Source: Spirochaetaceae bacterium
GTDB taxonomy: Bacteria > Spirochaetota > Spirochaetia > WTKD01
Assembly: GCA_011524535.1 (NCBI GenBank)
Contig: WTKD01000006.1
Span: forward strand, 1 to 43,500
Direction of reading: 5' to 3'
DNA length: 43,500 nucleotides
The notes beneath the pieces are model-generated. The model was not told the origin of the DNA, ran no database searches, and was given only the letters and a program-made list of their open reading frames with translations. The position numbers and the translations under genes are program-made. Below are positions 8,575-16,325 of this stretch, piece by piece; the stretch's first letter is position 1, and each line of letters begins with the position of its first letter.

Positions 8575-9789
8575 CTACGCAGCTCTCTTCTTTGAAAGAA
8601 CGCGTTTTTTATTTCTCTTGCGTTTGTGAAAGGAAGCGTTGTCGCTTTTGCGCTTGCCTTTGAAATGTTTCTTGTTTGTTGGTCTCTCTATCTCAGAACG
8701 TTCCGCATCTGGATTGAGTAAGCGATCGATCGCGTTCCATTTCCCTCTATCTGCAGGGGTCACGAGACTGAGCGCCTTTCCTTCAGCCCCTGCCCTTGCC
8801 GTTCTGCCGATGCGGTGAATATAATCCTCAGCGCATTGCGGTAGGTCATAATTGATAACATGCTCAATATGTGGAATATCCAATCCCCTTGCTGCAACAT
8901 CGGTCGCCACAAGGATTCGATATTTTCTACTTCTGAATGCTGCGAGCACACGGTCACGCTTATTTTGGCGCAAATCTCCGTGGATAGCATTCGCACTATG
9001 CCCCTCTTTTGAAAGCCTCTTCGCCATTCTTTCCGTACCATATTTCGTTTTCACAAATACAAGCACCGAGCCTTGGCGTTCATCAAGCTGTGTGAGTAGG
9101 CTAGGATATTTTTCCCCTTCGCTGACCCTAAGGTTATCCTGTTTGATATTGTCTGCGGGTGAAAAGGTTTCATCAATCGCGACGCGGACCGGATTATCGA
9201 GGTATTTCTCCGCGATACGAATGATATTCTTTGGTAACGTAGCAGAAAAAAGCAATGTCTGACATTTGGTCGGTATGTATTTCACAATATTCTCGATCTG
9301 AATCGTAAAGCCCATATCGAGCATCCGATCGGTTTCATCCAAGACCAGAAAATCGGTATCCTGCAAGCTGAGGCTTCCGCGTTTTAGGTGGTCATTGATC
9401 CGGCCAGGCGTGCCAACGATCACACGGGGGCGGTTACGCAGCTGCGTAAGCTGCTTCGGCATTGGCGCACCACCAATCAATAACGCCGATTTTATCTTCG
9501 ATCTTTTCCCAAGCATCGCCTGTAAATGATTTATAACTTGTGTGGCGAGTTCGCGCGTTGGTGTCATAACAAGAGCAGCGCTGCGCGGATTTGATAAAAG
9601 CCTCACAATAAGAGGTATCCCGAAGGCGCCCGTTTTTCCCGTCCCGGTCTGTGCCGATCCAAGTATATCTTTACCCTGGAGGGCAAGGGGAATAGCCTCG
9701 GACTGGATAGGGGTAGGTTCGTTAAACTGCATATGCTGCAATGTGTGTGTTAGAGACTCTGGAAGTCCCATTTCTTTGAACGTAGTCAT
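8575..9789 (-). CDS. DEAD-box ATP-dependent RNA helicase
   Basis: 404 aa from the ATG at 9789, chosen over the ATG at 9834 because AAGGAAAAGAC directly precedes it and MTTFKEMGLPESL is a typical Q-motif start. Helicase motifs in order: AQTGTGKTGAF (I), PTRELA (Ia), VGTPGR (Ib), VLDETDRMLDMGF (II), FSATLP (III), VFVKTK, TDVAARGLDIP (V) and HRIGRTARAG (VI). The tail is Lys/Arg-rich, as in RhlE-type cold-adaptation helicases that remodel ribosomal and messenger RNA. Motif II reads DETD instead of DEAD, an Ala-to-Thr change at the third position. A cold-shock-gene relic lies just upstream on the same strand, so the two may once have formed a csp-helicase unit. Confidence 0.93.
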   Translation of the reverse strand: MTTFKEMGLPESLTHTLQHMQFNEPTPIQSEAIPLALQGKDILGSAQTGTGKTGAFGIPLIVRLLSNPRSAALVMTPTRELATQVINHLQAMLGKRSKIKSALLIGGAPMPKQLTQLRNRPRVIVGTPGRINDHLKRGSLSLQDTDFLVLDETDRMLDMGFTIQIENIVKYIPTKCQTLLFSATLPKNIIRIAEKYLDNPVRVAIDETFSPADNIKQDNLRVSEGEKYPSLLTQLDERQGSVLVFVKTKYGTERMAKRLSKEGHSANAIHGDLRQNKRDRVLAAFRSRKYRILVATDVAARGLDIPHIEHVINYDLPQCAEDYIHRIGRTARAGAEGKALSLVTPADRGKWNAIDRLLNPDAERSEIERPTNKKHFKGKRKSDNASFHKRKRNKKRVLSKKRAA

Positions 9790-9907
9790 GTCTTTTCCTT
9801 GTTTAGATAAGCGCCTGTACGAATCAACACACAATTACGCTTCTATTTTAAATGATCAAAATTTATCTGTGGTTTTAGGCAAAGTCTTACCTTCGTGTGT
9901 CTTCATT

Positions 9908-10057
9908 TTACAAAAACCTCTTATTCATATGTAGCTCATAAACCCTCGGTTTTTCTAATGAACTGATATGAACAAAGACGTCTTTTGATCCATAATCAGA
10001 AGCAAGTAAGTCAAAGTCCTTTATGGTGAAGAATGTTACTGTACCGTTTGCCGCAAC
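9908..10057 (-). pseudogene. Relic of a CspA-family cold-shock gene
   Basis: The minus strand reads VAANGTVTFF, then [25 protein letters not shown], before running into unrelated residues and a stop. This matches the start of a CspA-type OB fold (GTV.FF, the RNP1 region degraded, the RNP2 region DVFVHIS intact). The intact paralogue at 11702 has [15 protein letters not shown] at the same place. There is no ATG/GTG/TTG at the expected start, the RNP1 aromatic motif is damaged and the C-terminal half is absent. It sits about 120 bases upstream of the helicase start on the same strand. Confidence 0.72.
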
Positions 10058-10405
10058 ACTTTGTTTTTCGTTTAGAAAGAGTATTTATCCATTACGAAAC
10101 ATATCGTGTGACTCATCGGCTTACTCTCATTCAAAGTTTGGGAACGACAATATAGGGAAGATTTTTGACAGAATCCTCTTCAGGGCGTATACCATCATCT
10201 AATTACATCATCTTAGCAAGAATAACAAATACGCAGTTGTGTGTATAGAGAACAATCGTTTATAAGTCAAAAAATTCTCTTATTTTTTCATTCCAACAAA
10301 GATTTCGAGTATTCGGAGGCAAGATAAAAACGTATCGACTAATGATGCAGTATACATATGTCTTAGGCGGTTAGAGATCGCCATATTCTTGGTCTTTTTT
10401 CAATT
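10058..10405. other. Intergenic stretch without recognisable gene
   Basis: About 350 bases between the cold-shock relic and the promoter of the PhzF gene. I found no conserved protein segment, tRNA or strong terminator. It may contain the old promoter and long leader of the cold-shock relic. Confidence 0.4.
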
Positions 10406-10433
10406 TTGCACATATCATTCTCCGTGATACTAT
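10406..10433 (+). promoter_or_regulatory. Promoter of the PhzF-family gene
   Basis: TTGCAC (10406-10411), 16-base spacer, TACTAT (10428-10433). The ATG at 10463 follows after 29 bases that contain AGAAGG, so this transcript has an ordinary leader. Confidence 0.5.
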
Positions 10434-10462
10434 AAAAGAAATCGAAAGAAGGATACCCATCA

Positions 10463-11266
10463 ATGAAAGAAATAAAATTTTGGCACATAGATGCCTTTGC
10501 AAAAACTGCATTTTCTGGCAACCCAGCGGTTGTCTGTCTTCTCGAAGAACCTCTTGAACCATCCCTCATGCAAAGTATTGCTATGGAGATGAACCAATCT
10601 GAAACCGCATTCATAACACTGGACCCCAACGACAACCCACTCATCCGGTGGTTCACCCCAACCCTTGAAATTGATTTATGCGGACATGCGACTCTAGCAA
10701 GCTCCTTCGTTTATTTTTCTGCGGTAAAACCAGAAGCAAGCAGCGTAACATTTCGATCGATGTTCAAAGGGCCTCTCAGCGTCACAAAAAAAGATTCCGA
10801 GCTCACCCTCAATTTCCCCTCACAACCCGCTACCGATCTGTCCTTGGATGCAGTTCCTTCTTATGTTCTTGATTCTCTATCAAAAAAACGCCCAACTCAG
10901 GTCCTGAAGGAAAGGGATTTATTGCTAGTCTATGAACATGAAGACGATGTCAGAGCCATGAACCCCGATTTCTCCCTATTGAGCCAGTACACGGACAGTG
11001 TCATCGTGACAGCCCCATCATCAGACCCGCAATTTCAATTCATCTCCCGCTTCTTTGGTCCAGCGATTGGTATTTTGGAAGACCCCGTAACCGGAGCTGC
11101 ACACTGCACCCTGGTTCCGTATTGGGCAAACCGCCTGAAAACAAACACCATGCGGGCCTATCAGGCTTCTAAACGGGGAGGGGTTCTCTCTCTTGAATTG
11201 CTAGGTGACCGAGTAGCCATAAGCGGAAATGCCGTAAAGGTTTCTGAAGGAACTCTATGGGTCTAA
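10463..11266 (+). CDS. PhzF family isomerase/epimerase-like protein
   Basis: 267 aa. The N-terminus FWHIDAFAKTAFSGNPAVVCLL and SETAFI hold the conserved glutamate region of the diaminopimelate-epimerase-like fold. IRWFTPTLEIDLCGHATLAS and the later EDPVTGAAHCTLVPYW are the family's hallmark motifs. Members include PhzF of phenazine synthesis and many uncharacterised housekeeping isomerases. No phenazine genes are nearby, so only the family is claimed. AGAAGG lies at proper distance before the ATG. Length is near normal, with both halves of the duplicated fold present. Confidence 0.92.
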   Translation: MKEIKFWHIDAFAKTAFSGNPAVVCLLEEPLEPSLMQSIAMEMNQSETAFITLDPNDNPLIRWFTPTLEIDLCGHATLASSFVYFSAVKPEASSVTFRSMFKGPLSVTKKDSELTLNFPSQPATDLSLDAVPSYVLDSLSKKRPTQVLKERDLLLVYEHEDDVRAMNPDFSLLSQYTDSVIVTAPSSDPQFQFISRFFGPAIGILEDPVTGAAHCTLVPYWANRLKTNTMRAYQASKRGGVLSLELLGDRVAISGNAVKVSEGTLWV

Positions 11267-11327
11267 TCTGATCCAGGTCATTCTTTCATCTAGCACGATC
11301 TTCTATCAGCGAAGTAAAAATACGTTT

Positions 11328-11510
11328 TTGGAAACCGATTTCTGCGATGCTCTCTACTATTACAGTATGCCAAAGACACAATTATACGATGCAAAAAGCG
11401 CAATAACCGACGACCAATTAATACGAGAAACCATCCTGCATACCAATAGATGTTCGAATTCCTCTGAAAATCCAAATATTACTTGTCTTTTATTCGATAG
11501 TAGGGTATAA
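11328..11510 (+). pseudogene. Possible nitroreductase-family N-terminal relic
   Basis: A short frame reads SAITDDQLIRETILHTNRCSNSSEN followed by a hydrophobic TCLLF and a stop. The pattern of a helix ending in HT, then .NS., then a hydrophobic strand resembles the start of some FMN-dependent nitroreductases (..IKHTPSAFNSQS..VVLL). Nothing of the rest is seen and there is no good start. The remainder of the 11267-11701 gap shows no other gene. Low confidence: it could be a chance frame. Confidence 0.25.
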
Positions 11511-11701
11511 ATTGTACATATAGGATGTTTCTTTACTCCTACTCCTTATGCGGTTGCCGAGGTTAGACTTCTTGAATACACATTCCTCAGTCGCTCAATT
11601 CTACATAAGATGAGTAAGGGAGAAACCAATGGGCATGTAGCGTGGCTTTTTTGGCTAGAGACTCTTAATAAAATAACTAACAACGCGCTAAAGGAAATTA
11701 C

Positions 11702-11911
11702 ATGGCAAGTGGAACAGTAAAATGGTTCAACCCGACAAAAGGATACGGCTTCATCACCCCCGAAGACGGATCAAAAGATGTGTTTGTACATATTAGTACT
11801 CTCGAAAAATCGGGAATAAACCAGTTGAATGATGGACAAAAAGTATCTTTTGAGATTGTAAACAACAAGGGAAAGCCTTCAGCTTCCCAAGTACAACTCG
11901 AAGACGAATAA
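11702..11911 (+). CDS. CspA-family cold-shock protein
   Basis: 69 aa, normal length for the family. It is a single OB-fold nucleic-acid-binding domain with GTVKWFN at the start, RNP1 KGYGFI and RNP2 VFVHIS, and the usual GQKVSFE and SASQVQL strands. It binds single-stranded RNA/DNA as a chaperone, often after cold shock. GGAA lies six bases before the ATG. The leader upstream is long (about 100-190 bases), which suits cold-regulated csp messages. It is the intact relative of the relic at 9908-10057. Confidence 0.96.
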   Translation: MASGTVKWFNPTKGYGFITPEDGSKDVFVHISTLEKSGINQLNDGQKVSFEIVNNKGKPSASQVQLEDE

Positions 11912-11918
11912 CATAAAA

Positions 11919-11975
11919 GCCTTGTTCGTGATAGAACCGTCTATACCGGACAGGGCTCATTACTTCTATTTTTTA
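11919..11975 (+). terminator. Possible terminator after the cold-shock gene
   Basis: GCCTTGTTCG (11919-11928) can pair with CGGACAGGGC (11947-11956), a ten-pair stem with several G-U pairs. A T run follows only at 11969-11974, so the arrangement is not canonical. Confidence 0.35.
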
Positions 11976-12120
11976 TACCCCGTTCAAGCTTCGCTAGCGG
12001 GTCTTTCTCGCCCTTCTTCTCTAATATTCTTCGCAGATCATGTTAGAAATGTCAAGCTTGTGTGTAATAATTATTGAAGCCAGACCCAGCGTTTTTTTGC
12101 ATACATGCTCGAGATATATC

Positions 12121-12149
12121 TTGAAACACACGTTTATGTTTGATACGAT
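12121..12149 (+). promoter_or_regulatory. Promoter of the VOC gene at 12160
   Basis: TTGAAA (12121-12126), 17-base spacer, TACGAT (12144-12149). The ATG at 12160 is ten bases further on, without a Shine-Dalgarno. The position supports this start over the upstream in-frame ATGs. Confidence 0.5.
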
Positions 12150-12159
12150 ACGATCAAAT

Positions 12160-12585
12160 ATGAAAAAAATAACGAGCTATTACCCCGTTTTATGCGTCGA
12201 TGACGTAAAAACATCTTCAGAATTCTTTAAAAAGAATTTTCAATTTGAAGCAGGATTTGAAAGCGATTGGTATGTCCATCTCCATCGAGCAGAACAAGAA
12301 TCCGAAGTAAATATCGCATTGGTAAAAAAAGACCACGATAGCGTCCCTAAATCTATGCAAAAATCTGCACAAGGGATTCTTATAAATTTTGAATTTGAAG
12401 AAGTCGATGAACTTTACCAGCATTTTCTATCAGAGAAATTCGAAATATTAACTCCTCTCAGAGATGAACCTTGGGGGCAACGTCATTTTATTTTGGGAAC
12501 CCCATTTGGAATTATGATCGATATAATCAAATTCATCCAACCTTCCGAGGAATTCATCACACAATACTCCGAGCAATTTTCCTAG
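12160..12585 (+). CDS. VOC (glyoxalase-like) family protein
   Basis: 141 aa. It has the VOC pattern: YYPVLCVDDVKTSSEFFKKNF at the start, WYVHLH in the first module, ILINFEFEEVDELYQHF and then EPWGQRHFILGTPFGIMIDII. It is clearly related to the gene at 40429 (YVHL, WG..HF, IDI in the same order). Function cannot be told; members include bleomycin-binding, dioxygenase and lyase proteins. The open frame extends upstream to 12040, but the homologous part begins at the ATG at 12160, and a promoter lies at 12121-12149, inside the longer frame. Confidence 0.8.
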   Translation: MKKITSYYPVLCVDDVKTSSEFFKKNFQFEAGFESDWYVHLHRAEQESEVNIALVKKDHDSVPKSMQKSAQGILINFEFEEVDELYQHFLSEKFEILTPLRDEPWGQRHFILGTPFGIMIDIIKFIQPSEEFITQYSEQFS

Positions 12586-12736
12586 AAATTATTCATCGTA
12601 AATTGGGCATTACTGTTACTTAATTTCTCATGATACGAACAAGACACTAGATACATTGCAGCGATAGCAAATATTTGGCTAGCCTTAGAACCTGCAAACA
12701 AATAATACAGATATCGTGTAATTAATGCTTTGTAAT

Positions 12737-12766
12737 AAAAAGGGGTCAGCAAAATGACCCCTTTTC
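12737..12766. terminator. Bidirectional terminator
   Basis: A near-perfect hairpin: AAAAGGGGTCA (12738-12748), loop GCAAAA, TGACCCCTTTT (12755-12765). The A run on one side and the T run on the other make it work for both strands, between the convergent VOC gene and the second GLUG lipoprotein gene. Confidence 0.88.
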
Positions 12767-12812
12767 ATATCAATACATACTATGTTTTTCTATGTCATGA
12801 TGACTCTCATCA

Positions 12813-14552
12813 TTAAGATCCGTACATCTCTGACATGTGGAAGATCGGCCAAAGCACCTCTCCGTCAAATTTCCAGGTTGAAGAAAAATCCCACTGTCCA
12901 AACGAAGATTGACTGACCTCAGAATCCGTTAACGGTTCTGCCCCTGAATTGCTTGTTTGTACTCCGATTCCCGTAATCGGTCTTCTCAAATTCCTACTGT
13001 TCAAAGGAGTTTGCGCATCAGCACTCCAATAACTGTTTTCGATGATATTCTTACCCGGAGCGTCACCCACTAAGCCCCCAATGTGTTGTTCACCTTGGAC
13101 TGCTCCTGCAGAATAGCTATTTATGATTGACTTTGATGCCTCGTGAGACCCCACCAATCCGCCTATAAATTGCACTCCTTTAACTTCTCCAAGTGCATAG
13201 GTATCGATAATGCTAGATTTTTTCACCTGCCCAACAAGACCACCTATAAATTGGACTCCTTCTACCTGGCCTGTTGCATAGCATTTTGTAATATCCTGTG
13301 TGGAAGTATGCATTCCAACGAGTCCTCCTACGAATTGGACTCCTTTTACTTTCCTGCTGGCCGCATAGCTATTAGAAACAACTACTGTAGACTTCATATG
13401 GCCAACCAAACCACCAACATTATTTACTCCATCTACTCTTACCTGAGCATACGCGTTTACGATTTGACTGCCCCCTTCAGATAATCCTATCGCACCTCCT
13501 ATATCACTTCCTCCAGCTTCCACTGTACCACTGACAAAAACGTTTCTTATCACGGCACTATGGATGTCTCCTGCCAAACCTCCAACTTTACTGTCTCCTT
13601 TCACGTATACGCTTGTTAACTGGAGATCATGTATTTCTCCTCCAGACTGACCATTGCGTTTTACACCACCAAAAAAGCCAACTCCATCTTCACTCGCTTG
13701 ACTAATAAAAACATTTCTTATTTTTTTATTATTGCCATCGAAGACCCCGGTAAATGGCTGATTATCCGTTCCAATTGGAAGAAATCCATTTCGTGCATAG
13801 GATTCTGATTGTCCTTGTGGGAGAGATTCAATACTTGGAAATTTGATCGAACCAGAAAGTTCATACCTATAATCAAGGACTTCTCTACTTGATCGAGATT
13901 TTTCGCTCAAGTATTCAAGATCGCGCCAGGTAGAAAGGAGATATATTGTAACGCCTCTTTCTTCTCTTGATCGTAATCCTGTTGTTTTCTCAAAAGCCCA
14001 CAGTTTTGCATTATTATCGGAGTCTCCATCGTCTTCATCATCGCCAGAGTTGCCGTTTCCTGAGCCTCCGCCATCACTTCCTCCAGACCCGTCACTTCCA
14101 CCAGTACTTCCGCCATCGCTTCCTCCAGACCCGTCACTTCCACCAGTACTTCCGCCATCGCTTCCTCCAGACCCGTCACTTTCACTAGTACTTCCGCTAT
14201 CACTTCCTCCAGACCCGTCACTTTCACTAGTACTTCCGCTATCACTTCCTCCAGACCCGTCACTTCCACCGGTACTTCCGCTATCACTTCCTCCAGACCC
14301 GCCCCCGTCATTATCACTATTGTTGCCCCCTAGGTCAGCCTCATTACTACCTTCACCGGTTTTTTCATCGGAATTATTTCCGCCGTTATCGCCAGCATCA
14401 TTCGAGGCTTCTGTCGTAGAGTTCACATCGTTTCTGTTCTCATTGCCCTCTAAACTACTGATCGTACTAGAGCTATTTCCTAACCCTTCACAAGTACTCA
14501 ATAAAAAAATCACACCTATACAGGCAACTAGCCATGCTGGACTTTTTTTCAC
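12813..14552 (-). CDS. GLUG-repeat surface lipoprotein with Gly/Ser/Asp tandem-repeat linker
   Basis: 579 aa, starting with GTG at 14552; AAGGAG lies seven bases upstream. The signal segment ends in LLSTC, a slightly unusual lipobox with Thr before Cys. Residues of about 60-180 are a Gly/Ser/Asp/Glu-rich linker containing a 14-residue tandem repeat. There follow the shared segment TWRDLEYLS, GFLPIGT, PFTGVFDGNNKKI and about ten GLUG repeats (VGGLVG, IGGLVG with NSYAAS or KCYATG). The end, QWDFSSTWKFDGEVLWPIF, mirrors the paralogue at 4016-5788. The likely layout is a lipid anchor, flexible stalk and solenoid head, which would fit adhesion or surface display; that role is inferred. Confidence 0.88.
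   Translation of the reverse strand: MKKSPAWLVACIGVIFLLSTCEGLGNSSSTISSLEGNENRNDVNSTTEASNDAGDNGGNNSDEKTGEGSNEADLGGNNSDNDGGGSGGSDSGSTGGSDGSGGSDSGSTSESDGSGGSDSGSTSESDGSGGSDGGSTGGSDGSGGSDGGSTGGSDGSGGSDGGGSGNGNSGDDEDDGDSDNNAKLWAFEKTTGLRSREERGVTIYLLSTWRDLEYLSEKSRSSREVLDYRYELSGSIKFPSIESLPQGQSESYARNGFLPIGTDNQPFTGVFDGNNKKIRNVFISQASEDGVGFFGGVKRNGQSGGEIHDLQLTSVYVKGDSKVGGLAGDIHSAVIRNVFVSGTVEAGGSDIGGAIGLSEGGSQIVNAYAQVRVDGVNNVGGLVGHMKSTVVVSNSYAASRKVKGVQFVGGLVGMHTSTQDITKCYATGQVEGVQFIGGLVGQVKKSSIIDTYALGEVKGVQFIGGLVGSHEASKSIINSYSAGAVQGEQHIGGLVGDAPGKNIIENSYWSADAQTPLNSRNLRRPITGIGVQTSNSGAEPLTDSEVSQSSFGQWDFSSTWKFDGEVLWPIFHMSEMYGS
14068..14312. repeat. 42-bp tandem repeat inside the GLUG lipoprotein gene
   Basis: The string CTTCCTCCAGACCCG recurs at 14077, 14119, 14161, 14203, 14245 and 14287, an exact 42-base period: five full units plus flanking partial ones. 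Each unit encodes 14 residues of type GGSDSGSTSESDGS or GGSDGGSTGGSDGS. Copy-number change would keep the reading frame and only alter linker length. Confidence 0.92.
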
Positions 14553-14773
14553 ATTTTAACTCCTTACATTAGAATTTAATAATAAGTAAAAATAAAATAT
14601 ACTCATTATTCAATAAGGATTGTATCAAAAAAATTATTTTGAGTAAACATAGTAATTATAATATTATTATTGGAGTTTTTTAATCATGTATTCAGAAGAA
14701 GATTTCTGAGAAAAAATCACTTAATCCACGAGAAATAAAAGTATTTCATTCGTTTGAATCGCCTATGTACAGG

Positions 14774-16036
14774 CTATTTATTATGTTGACCTAGTGTAGA
14801 CGGCAATACCAATTGATAATACCGAAAACCACCACCGCCCTGCCATTTCACCACCTTGGATATCCCCGTCAGGTCTTCGCCATCGATAATACCCCTTAGT
14901 CGCGGGACAATGTGAGTTCGACAATGATCCCCCATCTCGATCATAATCCATCTACGCCCCATCTTATGCGCCACCGCCCCGGTTGTTCCTGAACCAGCAA
15001 AACTATCGAGTATGATATCACCAGGATCAGAAGACATTTCGATGATTCTTTGTACCATTTTCTCAGGTTTTTTGTTCTTTTTAAATACAACACCACCCTC
15101 TTTGGCAATTCCTTGGAAGGGTATATCGAGCCAAAGATTCGTAACCTGTTCCGCTGTCTTATAGCCCCCGTCAATTAACTTCAATTTATCCTTATAAAAA
15201 AGAATCCTATTTCCCTTCACAAGGTAGATGTCCGGATGATTCTCTCTACGTTGCACAAACACTCTCTTGGGATTTTCTTTAGATTTTAGGATCAATTCCC
15301 TGGTCTCTCTCCCCACCCCTTCAAAATGTGGCTGGGCAAACCGAATTATCTTCTCGGGCTCGGTGTACATAATCTCCTGTGTCGTTTTTCCCTCTTTTTT
15401 TAAGAAAGATTTTAAAGGAATGAATCGCCAATGCTCAACACCCTTATCGTAGTTTGCTATGTATTGATTATAGGCTTTGTCGTAATCTCTCTCTGTATAC
15501 TGAGGCTTGTAATTCCAGTGCTGTTTATTCTTTGCATAGCACAACAAATAGTCGCACACCTGTACTGGTCCCTGATTTATAGCCTTATGGCCCGTCGGAG
15601 CGCTTCTTTTTATCGTAGATTGTATAACAAAGTTCTTTCTACCAAATATTTCATCACAAAGGATCTTTAAATAATGGCATTCTCCATCATCGATTGAAAT
15701 CCAGATGCTCCCATCCTCGCTCAGCAGGGTGAATAAGACCTCTAGCCGATTGCGCATCAAAGAGAGCCATTGTGAATGTTCGACCCTGTCATCGTAATAT
15801 TCAAAAGCACTCCCCGTGTTATAGGGCGGATCGATATAAATGCATTTCACTTTGCCAGTATATTCGCCTGCAAGGGCCTTTAATCCAAGAAGATTATCCC
15901 CGTGGATTAAGATATTTCCATTCGCCTCCTCTGATTTATACGATTTTTCTGTATCTTCCAGCAAAACACACGGATTATGCGGGGGGGTATCCTCTTTTCC
16001 AGCCCATACCAATTCTAATTTTCCGTATTTACCCAT
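14774..16036 (-). CDS. Solitary beta-class adenine-specific DNA methyltransferase (type III Mod-like)
   Basis: 420 aa from the ATG at 16036 (MGKYGKLELVW..., the usual start of this group; an in-frame ATG at 16108 gives 24 more residues). Catalytic motif IV YIDPPYNTG comes before motif I DSFAGSGTTGAVAHKMGRRW, the beta-class order for N6-adenine methylation with S-adenosylmethionine. SEDGSIWISIDDGE and the target-recognition region lie between. The protein stops at GGGFRYYQLVLPSTLG, where related Mod proteins usually go on for another 100-200 residues, so it may be shortened. No res partner is seen. It lies about 290 bases from the broken type I restriction gene on the same strand. Confidence 0.85.
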   Translation of the reverse strand: MGKYGKLELVWAGKEDTPPHNPCVLLEDTEKSYKSEEANGNILIHGDNLLGLKALAGEYTGKVKCIYIDPPYNTGSAFEYYDDRVEHSQWLSLMRNRLEVLFTLLSEDGSIWISIDDGECHYLKILCDEIFGRKNFVIQSTIKRSAPTGHKAINQGPVQVCDYLLCYAKNKQHWNYKPQYTERDYDKAYNQYIANYDKGVEHWRFIPLKSFLKKEGKTTQEIMYTEPEKIIRFAQPHFEGVGRETRELILKSKENPKRVFVQRRENHPDIYLVKGNRILFYKDKLKLIDGGYKTAEQVTNLWLDIPFQGIAKEGGVVFKKNKKPEKMVQRIIEMSSDPGDIILDSFAGSGTTGAVAHKMGRRWIMIEMGDHCRTHIVPRLRGIIDGEDLTGISKVVKWQGGGGFRYYQLVLPSTLGQHNK

Positions 16037-16325
16037 GTTGATCTTCTTTACTGTTTTGAGATGCCTGCCAGTCTTCTTATTCTGTTTCAAAAAGCTGCAT
16101 TGCCACAATGCTCATAGAATATTTCGTAATTTTCTTATCGGTTTTCGAATGTTTCATACAAAACATTTAATTACTATTTCATTTTAAAACTTCCACTTAA
16201 TCCGCAAGACGGGAGTATAGTGTTGTATATGGGGGCTTTTTGGGTATTGAATCACCTCGATATCAGAGAGTAATTAGGAATGAACTCGATTGTTTGCTGG
16301 CATCATTGTCCATGATTAATCCATC

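Noticed and set aside
11610-11720. A short frame starting MSKGETNGHVAW ahead of and overlapping the cold-shock gene, and a tiny ATG-GGC-ATG-TAG frame with GGGAG before it
   Set aside because: Could be a leader peptide, but no family or repeat supports it and csp leaders are generally structured RNA; left as unproven.
13907-14317. 136-codon minus-strand frame with VTGLEEVIAEV repeats
   Set aside because: A shifted frame of the same 42-bp repeat; no start signal, and it breaks off outside the repeat.
14050-14317. Possible CRISPR array
   Set aside because: The units are contiguous with no spacers and encode protein in frame.
14050-14559. 169-codon plus-strand frame with a Pro/Leu/Ser repeat
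   Set aside because: It is the antisense reading of the 42-bp repeat in the GLUG lipoprotein gene, whose own frame has a signal peptide, GLUG repeats and a Shine-Dalgarno.
14640-14710. GGAG followed by a six-codon frame on the plus strand near 14683
   Set aside because: Too short to judge and in an AT-rich gap; probably chance.
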